DNA of 21,201 bases from positions 1-21,201 of the forward strand of contig JACMJO010000124.1 in NCBI GenBank assembly GCA_014380605.1. Reading direction: 5' to 3'. Shown here one piece after another: positions 6,256-12,239 of this stretch (its first letter is position 1; every line of letters begins with the position of its first letter). The notes under the pieces were generated by a model. That model did not search any database and was not told where the DNA came from. It saw nothing but the letters and a program-made list of their open reading frames with translations. Source of the stretch: Fimbriimonadaceae bacterium. Its GTDB lineage: Bacteria > Armatimonadota > Fimbriimonadia > Fimbriimonadales > Fimbriimonadaceae. The position numbers were made by a program, and so were the translations under genes.

Positions 6256-6774
6256 TTATCCGCCGGACTTTCCGCGTTTCTTCCATTCCCACGGAGCAAC
6301 GGCGTCAGCCCGGCTCCATAGCCCAACCTTCGACTTGCGGGCCGCTTCCTCGGCCTTGACGAGCGTGCTCGCGTCGATGCGGAGTTCGGGATTATCGGGC
6401 AGGCGCTGCCACCACGCGTAGCCGGCGGAAACCATCCGCTCGTTCACTACGATTGGTTTCGTGAGCGTGTCCTCCGTGGACACGGAAACCCAACCCGTTC
6501 TGCCGTAGGATGAAACGACGACCGACTTATTGAGAACCATCTGCTTCAAGTATTTTTTGGCGGCGGGGCCAAAGGGTTGATCTGCCTCGGGAGCGTCCGT
6601 TCCCCACAGTTGGACGACATGACTCCCCGCGTCCTTTGTCTTCACCTTGATAAGGTCGCCATCCATCACCTCGACGACAATGCCGCTGAACACCGGATTG
6701 CGCTGGAGAGACGTAACGGGAATGGGCGACGTTGAGCACAGTAACGAGGCAAGAGAAAGCCATGGCCACATCAT
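6256..6774 (-). CDS. Secreted staphylococcal-nuclease (SNase) family protein with altered active site
   Basis: A 172-residue protein with an N-terminal signal-like segment (WPWLSLASLLCSTSPIPVTS) and an SNase-fold domain (about 28-150). The Ca2+-binding acids are kept: DGD at 38-40 and TDAPE at 59-63. YGR (Arg92) corresponds to catalytic Arg87 of the S. aureus enzyme. The equivalent of Arg35 is Gln55 (VQLWGTDAPE, where families usually have VRL), so activity may be reduced or changed. GLWS and PWEWKK near the C-terminus match bacterial SNase-like proteins. Thermonucleases cut DNA and RNA outside the cytoplasm for nutrition or defence. The frame is open to 6918, but that extension is not signal-like, so I start at the paired ATG-ATG (6769-6774). 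No Shine-Dalgarno is seen. Confidence 0.82.
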   Translation of the reverse strand: MMWPWLSLASLLCSTSPIPVTSLQRNPVFSGIVVEVMDGDLIKVKTKDAGSHVVQLWGTDAPEADQPFGPAAKKYLKQMVLNKSVVVSSYGRTGWVSVSTEDTLTKPIVVNERMVSAGYAWWQRLPDNPELRIDASTLVKAEEAARKSKVGLWSRADAVAPWEWKKRGKSGG

Positions 6775-6934
6775 CTGATATTGAGACGAACTGTCTGTCG
6801 GATCGTTTCTTCCCCGGATTTCTAATGCCTCAGTAAGCGCCAACCGGTGACTTGGCCAGCCTGAAAACCAAGGGCTGAGGCTAAGATGCGCCCAGTTGCC
6901 GAAAATGAATGGGCCCAATTTTCATCTGACCTAG

Positions 6935-6965
6935 TTGACAAAACGCCGTTTCAAAGCCTTATAGG
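6935..6965 (+). promoter_or_regulatory. Possible sigma70 promoter in front of non-coding DNA
   Basis: A perfect -35 TTGACA is at 6935-6940. The best -10 choices are TTATAG (6959-6964, 18-nt spacer) or TATAGG (6960-6965, 19-nt spacer), both only partial matches. Transcription would run right through the repeat-rich region toward galT antisense. Confidence 0.35.
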
Positions 6966-7002
6966 TATGAAGCAAATCTCTTGGGCGCCTCCGGCCCTAA
7001 CA

Positions 7003-7033
7003 AATCCGAACCAAACCTGACTAATCCGAACCA
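7003..7033. repeat. Direct repeat AATCCGAACCA x2, 20-bp period
   Basis: AATCCGAACCA is present at 7003-7013 and 7023-7033, with starts exactly 20 bp apart. This is the same period as the TACAAGTC pair at 5732-5759, although the motif differs. It lies in the gap between the SNase gene and galT. It may be an operator or part of a transcribed RNA. Confidence 0.5.
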
Positions 7034-7133
7034 GCGCACAACTGGTCTATTTTCACTCCTAAAAAACACATGTACGCGACCACAGTAAAAAACGATACAC
7101 AAAATCTCGCCTCAATTGAACCTGGAAAACCGG

Positions 7134-7205
7134 TCAAACTCAGATTCGAATTCGGTCGCAAAACGGTCGCGACCAGGTTCAAACTCGGTCGAGAAAAAAC
7201 GCGAC
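7134..7205. repeat. Diverged direct repeat with GGTCG blocks and a palindrome
   Basis: TCAAACTC begins a unit at 7134 and recurs at 7179. Both copies run into CGGTCG and then an A-run followed by ACG, but the first has about nine extra bases containing ATTCGAATTC. GGTCG appears at 7154, 7165 and 7187, and GGTCGCGACC at 7165-7174 is a perfect 10-bp palindrome. This kind of cluster suits repeated binding sites. Confidence 0.4.
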
Positions 7206-7250
7206 TCCCAGGACAATTACCTGGTACAAGATCACTGCAAACTAATATTA

Positions 7251-8261
7251 TTAGGCAGTAGATCGCAAACGATCGGCCGCCTGTTCGGGGGTGATGTCTC
7301 GCTGGGGCTCGGCGAGCATCTCATAGCCGACCATGAACTTCCGAACGGTCGCCGACCGGAGAAGGGGCGGATAGAAGTGGGCATGCAGAGTCCAGTGGGG
7401 ATGGTCTCCGCCATCCGTCGGCGCCCCATGCCAACCCATGGTGTACGGAAACGAGGTCTGGAAGAGGCCGTCGTACCGCTGAAGTCCGCGTTTGAGGATC
7501 AGGGCCAGGTCGCTCCGCTCGGCATCGCTAAGCTCCGGCATCCGTTGAACGGCCCGCTTGGGCAGAAGAAGATACTCAAATGGCCAAGTCGCCCAGAAAG
7601 GGACGACCAAAAGCCAATGATCCGTCTCCTCGACCACCCGTCGCCCGTCCTTGAGTTCCTCGACCAGGGTCCGGGCAAGCAAAGGCTCGCCGTGCCGTCG
7701 ATAGAAGTCAAGTTGGCAATCCGACTCCCGTTGGACCAGAGTTGGCAGCGTATCGCTGGCCCAAACTTGGCCATGGGGATGGGGATTCGAGCATCCCATA
7801 ATCGCCCCCTTGTTCTCGAAAAGCTGGACCCACCGATACCGGGCGCCAAGGTCCAAAACCTGCTCCGCCCAGGTATCTATAACCTGGCGAATCTCAGGAA
7901 CCGCCATCTCGGCAAGCGTCAAGTCATGCCGAGGCGAGAAACAGATCACTCGGCACTCGCCCCGAACCGGCGCGACCTCAAAAAAGCCGTCAGGAGTCGC
8001 GAAAGGCTCCTGATCGAGCAAGGCAGAGAAGTCGTTCTGAAAGACGAACGTGCCCGTGTAGTCAGGATTGGACTTCCCTCCGGCACGCTCATTCCTTGGG
8101 CACAGATAGCAGCCAGGATCATAGTCCGGCCGACCCTCGATCCCCGCCGCTTCCTGCTGGCCTTGCCAAGGCCTCTGGGTTCGATGCGGAGAAACCAGCA
8201 CCCACTCCCCGGCAAGCGGATTGAACCGTCGGTGAGGCACCTGCTCGAAGATCATGGGCAT
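7251..8261 (-). CDS. galT: Galactose-1-phosphate uridylyltransferase
   Basis: A 336-residue GalT of the HIT superfamily. It exchanges UMP between UDP-glucose and galactose-1-phosphate in the Leloir pathway, in the cytoplasm. Visible features are a zinc-type CYLC (51-54), FENKG (148-152), the catalytic HPHGQ (161-165, with His163 expected to form the uridylyl intermediate) and a second His cluster HWTLHAHFYPP. The C-terminus KFMVGYEMLAE...RDITPEQAADRLR is typical. The frame extends to 8318, but family-like sequence starts at MPMIFEQVPHRRFNPL, so I choose the ATG at 8259-8261 with AGG next to it. It diverges from ispE over 29 bp. No other galactose gene is nearby. Confidence 0.93.
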   Translation of the reverse strand: MPMIFEQVPHRRFNPLAGEWVLVSPHRTQRPWQGQQEAAGIEGRPDYDPGCYLCPRNERAGGKSNPDYTGTFVFQNDFSALLDQEPFATPDGFFEVAPVRGECRVICFSPRHDLTLAEMAVPEIRQVIDTWAEQVLDLGARYRWVQLFENKGAIMGCSNPHPHGQVWASDTLPTLVQRESDCQLDFYRRHGEPLLARTLVEELKDGRRVVEETDHWLLVVPFWATWPFEYLLLPKRAVQRMPELSDAERSDLALILKRGLQRYDGLFQTSFPYTMGWHGAPTDGGDHPHWTLHAHFYPPLLRSATVRKFMVGYEMLAEPQRDITPEQAADRLRSTA

Positions 8262-8276
8262 CCTAGTTTGGCCCAT

Positions 8277-8283
8277 CATAATA
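8277..8283. promoter_or_regulatory. Overlapping -10 elements between galT and ispE
   Basis: CATAATA reads as CATAAT (8277-8282) for ispE, 8 nt before its ATG. On the other strand it reads as TATTAT (8278-8283) for galT, 16 nt before its ATG. No clear -35 box is seen on either strand. This is the second divergent pair here in which one AT-rich block can serve both directions. Confidence 0.4.
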
Positions 8284-8290
8284 AGCATCG

Positions 8291-9118
8291 ATGGTCCTCC
8301 AAGTCGCCAGCCCGGCAAAAATTAACCTGTTTCTCGCCGTCGGGCCAAAGGACGAGATCGGCTACCACCCGATCCGAACCATCTTCCAAGCCGTCGGACT
8401 CTTCGACTCGGTAAAGATCGACTTGGCCGTCAACCAAACGACGGTTGAGTTCACCGGGCAAGAAGTTCCAGAGCAAAACACCGTCACCAAAGCCCTCCGA
8501 CTAATGTCAGAGTTCGCCGACATGCCACCCATGGCAATCCAGATACAAAAGAACATCCCAGCCATGGCCGGGCTGGGCGGAGGATCATCAAACGCCGCCG
8601 CCGTAATCCGAGCCGCCCGCCACCTCGTCCCGGGCAAACTCACCAAGGAGGACGCCTTCGCGGTTGCAGAAGCCGTAGGCGCAGACGTCCCCTTCTTCCT
8701 AGTCGGCGGCCGTGCGAAGGGGGAGGGTTACGGCGAGAAGTTGACTCCTTTGCCAGACCCAACCGAACCGGAATGGGTGCTATTGGTGAAACCAGAATTC
8801 AACAACTCAACCCTCGAGATGTACGCTAAGCTCGACGACCTCACCTACCCATTCGCCGACTTTCCAACCAACGACCAGCCCTACAACGACTTTGAAAGGA
8901 CAGCCTGCGAATGCACAGACATCGTCGAGCGCATATTAACCTTCGGCGCAAAGCAAAGCGGAATGACCGGATCAGGATCAGCGGTTTTTGGAATATTTGA
9001 CTCCCAGCAAGCGGCTGAACAAGCCCAAGTCAGAGCCCAAAGCGAAGGACTAGGCGACACTTGGGCAGTCCCAATCCTCACCCGCAAAGAAAGCCTCATG
9101 ATTCGGTCTGAAGATTAA
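8291..9118 (+). CDS. ispE: 4-diphosphocytidyl-2-C-methyl-D-erythritol kinase
   Basis: A 275-residue GHMP kinase that phosphorylates the 2-hydroxyl of CDP-methylerythritol, fourth step of the MEP isoprenoid pathway. The conserved Lys10 lies in SPAKINLFL, the ATP-binding glycine loop is GLGGGSSNAAA (94-104), the catalytic Asp132 is in GADVPFF, and the GHMP motif 3 is MTGSGSAVFGIF near the C-terminus. Length fits the family. The ATG at 8291 has no Shine-Dalgarno; CATAAT ends 8 nt before it, suggesting a leaderless or very short-leader mRNA. The small gene at 9127 starts 8 nt after the stop and is probably cotranscribed. Confidence 0.95.
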   Translation: MVLQVASPAKINLFLAVGPKDEIGYHPIRTIFQAVGLFDSVKIDLAVNQTTVEFTGQEVPEQNTVTKALRLMSEFADMPPMAIQIQKNIPAMAGLGGGSSNAAAVIRAARHLVPGKLTKEDAFAVAEAVGADVPFFLVGGRAKGEGYGEKLTPLPDPTEPEWVLLVKPEFNNSTLEMYAKLDDLTYPFADFPTNDQPYNDFERTACECTDIVERILTFGAKQSGMTGSGSAVFGIFDSQQAAEQAQVRAQSEGLGDTWAVPILTRKESLMIRSED

Positions 9119-9126
9119 CACCCAGG

Positions 9127-9387
9127 TTGCCAATCATCCACTATGTGGAGCCAGCTTTCACGCGTCAGGTCGATCCGAAAATCACCGAGCAGTACTTGCT
9201 CACCCAGCCTGGCGTCGTAGACGCATCGGTGTGGTTTGAGTCAGGCGAAATGTGCGCCCACGTGACCCTGCTGGACACATCTGACCTAGGTCCCCACGAG
9301 TTACGCCTACAGTGCGCCTGCGAGCTAGGCATTCATCTCACACCTAAGCAGTTTATCTGCCTGAATGCGCGGCCAAAAGCCGCCTAG
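9127..9387 (+). CDS. Small protein resembling an AMP-binding enzyme C-terminal subdomain
   Basis: An 86-residue protein starting at TTG (MPIIHYVEPAF), 8 nt after the ispE stop and probably in the same transcript. Residues about 28-85 (QPGVVDASVWFESGEMCAHV, then ELRLQCACELGIHLTPKQFI) follow the pattern of the C-terminal subdomain of adenylate-forming enzymes (pGVxdaaVvg...vahVv...elr..c...L....P..f..l...P). There is no large ATP-binding domain, so it cannot be a complete ligase. The resemblance is by eye and weak. It contains four Cys. The stop codon shares the CTAG tetramer with the stop of the convergent gene. Confidence 0.6.
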   Translation: MPIIHYVEPAFTRQVDPKITEQYLLTQPGVVDASVWFESGEMCAHVTLLDTSDLGPHELRLQCACELGIHLTPKQFICLNARPKAA

Positions 9388-9596
9388 TCTTCCGCGTCGG
9401 CGTCTTCTTCGGCGGCGGGCTCGATATCCATTTCATCTTCGGCCTTGGTCGACTTGGGAGCCTCAGATTCCAGGCTCAAGAAGGCAATGTTCTTCGTTTG
9501 GCGATTCGGGCAGTTATTGCATACAAAGGTGACGTTCGCGCCCGCAAGCCAGCTTGGAACTTTTTCGAGCGTCTTTCCACAGGAACATTGAATCAT
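9384..9596 (-). CDS. Small zinc-ribbon protein with acidic tail
   Basis: A 70-residue protein with paired cysteines C-S-C at 4-6 and C-N-N-C at 26-29, spaced like a short zinc ribbon. A highly acidic, disordered-looking tail follows (about 45-70, rich in E, D and A). The function is unknown; such proteins often bind nucleic acid or a partner protein, but nothing here decides this. Its ATG overlaps the stop of the upstream membrane-protein gene as ATGA, so the two are translationally coupled. The stop shares CTAG (9384-9387) with the convergent gene. Confidence 0.7.
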   Translation of the reverse strand: MIQCSCGKTLEKVPSWLAGANVTFVCNNCPNRQTKNIAFLSLESEAPKSTKAEDEMDIEPAAEEDADAED

Positions 9597-9865
9597 TCGT
9601 TAATCTCTCCGATCGTTTCGTGATAGTGTTGGATTGTTTGCTGATGGCTGATATAGCCGTTGACCAGCATCACCGCCGATGCGGCGAAGTACAGCAGGAA
9701 AAGCCATCCTTCGCGCTTCTGGCCCGGGTCGCGAATCACGGGATCGCCGCCCAAAAAGGGGAGCCCGATAATGCCCAAGATAAATAGTATTCCGGCGATC
9801 CAGAAATAGGTGTTCTTGAACCAAACCGGTTTGGGCAGGGGTTTTTGGGGCTTCTTCTCAGACAC
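9593..9865 (-). CDS. Small two-helix membrane protein, unknown function
   Basis: A 90-residue protein starting at GTG. The cytoplasmic N-terminus is Lys/Pro-rich (MSEKKPQKPLPKPVW), followed by two membrane helices at about 20-40 and 53-72 and a C-terminal segment HQQTIQHYHETIGEINE. No family recognised. It is the first gene of a two-gene operon with the zinc-ribbon protein (4-nt overlap). A -10 TACACT lies 9 nt before the start codon and there is no Shine-Dalgarno. Confidence 0.65.
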   Translation of the reverse strand: MSEKKPQKPLPKPVWFKNTYFWIAGILFILGIIGLPFLGGDPVIRDPGQKREGWLFLLYFAASAVMLVNGYISHQQTIQHYHETIGEINE

Positions 9866-9874
9866 GGACCCTAG

Positions 9875-9880
9875 AGTGTA
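9875..9880 (-). promoter_or_regulatory. Possible -10 TACACT, 9 nt before the 9865 start
   Basis: TACACT on the - strand ends 9 nt before the GTG, consistent with a transcript of only 2-3 leader bases. No good -35 match is seen. Confidence 0.4.
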
Positions 9881-9996
9881 CCGGATTGGAAATTACGTCC
9901 TGGGCAGTTTAGACCCACGGCAAGTATTGGGCAAGCCAACCTTCCCGTGGTACAACGTAACGGCAAATGCGATCAAATTCCGAGGTGAAATAGGCA

Positions 9997-10395
9997 TTGG
10001 GAAGGCTGTTATTAAGATGGATTCTATTGGCTTTCTCCGTATTTGCCGCTTCGATGGTGAGTCAGGCGGTTGGCCTAGGCTTCAAGGTGAAGTATCAGGA
10101 GGCAAACGACCTTATCACCCTTTTGATCGGGGTGGCGATTCTAGCTTTCCTAAACGCGACGCTTGGCAAAGTGCTCAAAGTCCTCACTTTGCCCCTTAGT
10201 TGCCTAACCTTAGGGTTTTTCTCATTGATCGTTAACGCTGTCGTACTAATGATGGCCGCAAGCTTTAAGCTCGGCTTTGAGATCACGGATACCGGATTCA
10301 ACGCCTTTCTCGCCGCCTTGATCGCAAGCGTCATCATCGCTTTCATCAATGGCGTCTTAGGTGTATTCCTGCCCGACGACAAAGACGATGATTAA
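9997..10395 (+). CDS. YvlD / four-TMS phage-holin-like membrane protein
   Basis: A 132-residue membrane protein with four helices (about 5-24, 38-57, 68-86 and 99-122). It carries the family pattern LKVLTLPLSCLTLGFFSLIV, NAVVLMMA and GF...GFNAFLAALIASVII of the YvlD/phage-holin-4-2 family. Family members are widespread and poorly understood; B. subtilis YvlD belongs to an envelope-stress operon. They are not shown to be phage lysis holins, and no phage genes are near. It starts at TTG, with GAGGTGA at 9982-9988 as ribosome site, and ends in a DDKDDD tail. A possible promoter (TTGGGC, 18 nt, TACAAC) lies upstream. The stop overlaps the yvcK start by 8 nt. It heads the operon with yvcK, gmk and coaBC. 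Confidence 0.82.
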   Translation: MGRLLLRWILLAFSVFAASMVSQAVGLGFKVKYQEANDLITLLIGVAILAFLNATLGKVLKVLTLPLSCLTLGFFSLIVNAVVLMMAASFKLGFEITDTGFNAFLAALIASVIIAFINGVLGVFLPDDKDDD

Positions 10396-11695
10396 CCGGT
10401 ACAAGGTCCGGAAGCTCCTGGCTCCAACGGCTGGGCTCTGGGTCCCGACCCTAGTTGTCGTGCTCGGCCTCGTGCTCTTCTTCTCCGGGCTCGCATTAAG
10501 TCTGCAGGAACTTTTGGAGAACGGGTTGCGGGCGTTTGGCGATTGGGGTGGTCGAGTCCTTGCAAATGTCGTAGGCGAGGATCGCGATGTCAGTGCTCAC
10601 CTCATGGGCGGCGGCTTCTTGATCTTAGGCTTCTACTTGACCTTTATCGGGGCTAAGGCGGGAGTCCGCAGAATCATGGATACCTTAACTCCTGGCAGGG
10701 GCCAGGGATTGGTAAACGACTTTGTTCGCCGCCAGCAGCTGGCGCACGGCCCGCACATCGTGGCATTGGGCGGCGGAACCGGACTAAGCACCCTCCTTCG
10801 AGGCCTCAAGCACCACTCCTCCAACATCACCGCCATCGTGACCGTTACCGACGATGGAGGATCGAGCGGGAAACTCATCAAGGACAAGGGGATGATCCCT
10901 CCAGGCGACATCCGCAACTGCCTGGTTGCCCTCGCGGAAGCTGAGAAGGCAATGACCGACCTGTTTCAGCATCGTTTTAAGAACGATAGCGGGACGCTTA
11001 GCGGCCACTCGATGGGAAACCTGTTGATCGCCGCTTTGGCCGACCAGTCTCGGGGAGATTTCGAGAAGGCGATCGAGTCCGCCAGCGCGGTTTTGGCGAT
11101 CCGTGGAAAGGTGATTCCTTCCACGTTGGAGCATGTTCGATTGCGGGCCTTGCTTGAAGGCGGGCTGGAGATTTGCGGAGAGACCGCAATTGTCGAAGCT
11201 GGGCAAAAGATCCGCAAGGTCTTCCTCGACCCTGCCAGCGTTCCTCCACATCCGAGCGCCCTGGAAGCCATTTCAGACGCCGACATCATTTTGATAGGAC
11301 CCGGAAGCGTTTTCACCAGTGTGATCCCGAACCTGCTCGTTCCTGGAATCGCCGAGGCCCTCAAGAACTCGCCCGCGCCAAAAGTCTATATTTGCAACGT
11401 TATGACCCAGCCAGGGGAGAGCGACTCCTTTACAGCCAGCGAGCATATTACGGCAGTTCTTAACAGCGTCGAGATGAAGATTTTCGACTATGTGATGATC
11501 AACACCGCTACACCAAGCGAAGCATCGGTTGTCTCGTACCGCGAGGCCGGACAGCACTGGGTTGAGCCGGACGTTGATCGGATTCGAGCGATGGGATTGA
11601 GGGTGATCTCCGGCAACTTCATGAGTGAAACCGACGTCGTTCGGCACGACGCTATGCGGGTTGCCGAAAGGGTGTTGAAGCTGGTGAATCGATGA
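10388..11695 (+). CDS. yvcK: YvcK/CofD-like gluconeogenesis factor with N-terminal membrane anchor
   Basis: A 435-residue protein. Two membrane helices (about 17-40 and 72-90) precede a UPF0052/CofD-like domain from residue ~122: HIVALGGGTGLSTLLRGLK, VTVTDDGGSSGKL, PPGDIRNCLVALAE, GHSMGNLLIAAL and, later, ILIGPGSVFTSVIPNLLV. YvcK proteins bind UDP-GlcNAc and support growth on gluconeogenic carbon and peptidoglycan synthesis. They resemble the lactyl-transferase CofD, but no F420 genes are here. The B. subtilis protein is soluble, about 317 residues; the extra ~115 N-terminal residues tether this one to the membrane. The ATG at 10388 was preferred over the GTG at 10361, which lies inside the previous gene. 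It overlaps gmk by ATGA. Confidence 0.9.
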   Translation: MINRYKVRKLLAPTAGLWVPTLVVVLGLVLFFSGLALSLQELLENGLRAFGDWGGRVLANVVGEDRDVSAHLMGGGFLILGFYLTFIGAKAGVRRIMDTLTPGRGQGLVNDFVRRQQLAHGPHIVALGGGTGLSTLLRGLKHHSSNITAIVTVTDDGGSSGKLIKDKGMIPPGDIRNCLVALAEAEKAMTDLFQHRFKNDSGTLSGHSMGNLLIAALADQSRGDFEKAIESASAVLAIRGKVIPSTLEHVRLRALLEGGLEICGETAIVEAGQKIRKVFLDPASVPPHPSALEAISDADIILIGPGSVFTSVIPNLLVPGIAEALKNSPAPKVYICNVMTQPGESDSFTASEHITAVLNSVEMKIFDYVMINTATPSEASVVSYREAGQHWVEPDVDRIRAMGLRVISGNFMSETDVVRHDAMRVAERVLKLVNR

Positions 11696-12237
11696 GCGGG
11701 CATCTTGTGATTCTGAGTGGGCCAAGCGGAGTCGGAAAGGACACGGTAATCGACGCTTGGAGGGAAGTCAATCCCAAGGTTCAGCGAGTTGTTGCCTATA
11801 CAACAAGATCGCCTCGAGATGGCGAAACTGATGGCCGAGACTATCACTTTGTGACCGTTGACGAGTTCAAAGCACTGGCAGCAGAAGGAGCGTTTCTGGA
11901 GCATAAGGAGGTCCATGGGAATTACTATGCGACTCCTTTGCGGGACATGGAGGCGATGCTCGATGAGGGCAGGATTGCAGTATTGAAGATCGACGTTCAG
12001 GGCGCTCTAACCGCAATGGCTCTTCGTCCAGATGCGCTTACCGCGATTTTGCTCCCTCCCAGCTGGGACGTGTTGGAGCAAAGGATTCGGGGTCGGGGCA
12101 CCGAAGATGCGGCCTCGATCAACAAACGGCTGGCAAATGCCCGGGCAGAGATGGAGTTTGCGGATCGCTATCAACACCAAATTGTGAACGACGACTTGGA
12201 GACGGTAGTTGCAAGGCTTGAGGCGGTGGTTGCATAG
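11692..12237 (+). CDS. gmk: Guanylate kinase with unusual P-loop
   Basis: A 181-residue guanylate kinase (ATP + GMP to ADP + GDP), essential for nucleotide supply. The GMP-binding part has TTRSPRDGETDGRDYHFVTV and LEHKEVHGNYYATP. The lid and core include KIDVQGA, the Arg-rich RIRGRGTE, and NKRLANARAEM. The P-loop is GPSGVGKDT, with Asp17 where guanylate kinases normally have Ser. GKD is seen in PhnN (ribose 1,5-bisphosphokinase), but the HGNYY motif and context support Gmk. The ATGA overlap with yvcK indicates coupling. Downstream, coaBC starts after 2 nt, so rpoZ, which often lies between gmk and coaBC, is absent. Confidence 0.92.
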   Translation: MSGHLVILSGPSGVGKDTVIDAWREVNPKVQRVVAYTTRSPRDGETDGRDYHFVTVDEFKALAAEGAFLEHKEVHGNYYATPLRDMEAMLDEGRIAVLKIDVQGALTAMALRPDALTAILLPPSWDVLEQRIRGRGTEDAASINKRLANARAEMEFADRYQHQIVNDDLETVVARLEAVVA

Positions 12238-12239
12238 CC

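Larger units (their letters stand above)
6775..7250. other. 476-bp non-coding region with promoter-like and repeated motifs
   Basis: No gene here is convincing. The 63-residue frame at 7070-7261 (+) is A/K-rich, lacks a ribosome site and looks spurious. Contents: a possible rightward promoter (6935-6965), a 20-bp-period direct repeat (7003-7033), and a segment (7134-7205) with related TCAAACTC...GGTCG blocks, the palindrome GGTCGCGACC (7165-7174) and ATTCGAAT (7144-7151). CCAGG/CCTGG (7208-7224) forms a short stem beyond galT, followed on the - strand, after a few bases, by six T (a weak terminator candidate). The rightward promoter with no gene beyond it leaves room for a small RNA. Confidence 0.5.

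Noticed and set aside
7140..7195. tRNA-like T-arm sequences (TTCGAAT, TTCAAAC)
   Set aside because: The flanking bases do not form T-stems and no acceptor or anticodon arm is found.
7070..7261. 63-residue frame in the intergenic region
   Set aside because: No ribosome site, odd Lys/Arg/Thr composition and overlap with repeats; not supported as a gene.
7116..8414. Rightward 432-residue frame over galT
   Set aside because: It is the antisense of a clear galT and has no family features.
9997..10395. Phage lysis holin / prophage remnant
   Set aside because: The family name is misleading; the gene is in a housekeeping operon with no phage genes nearby.
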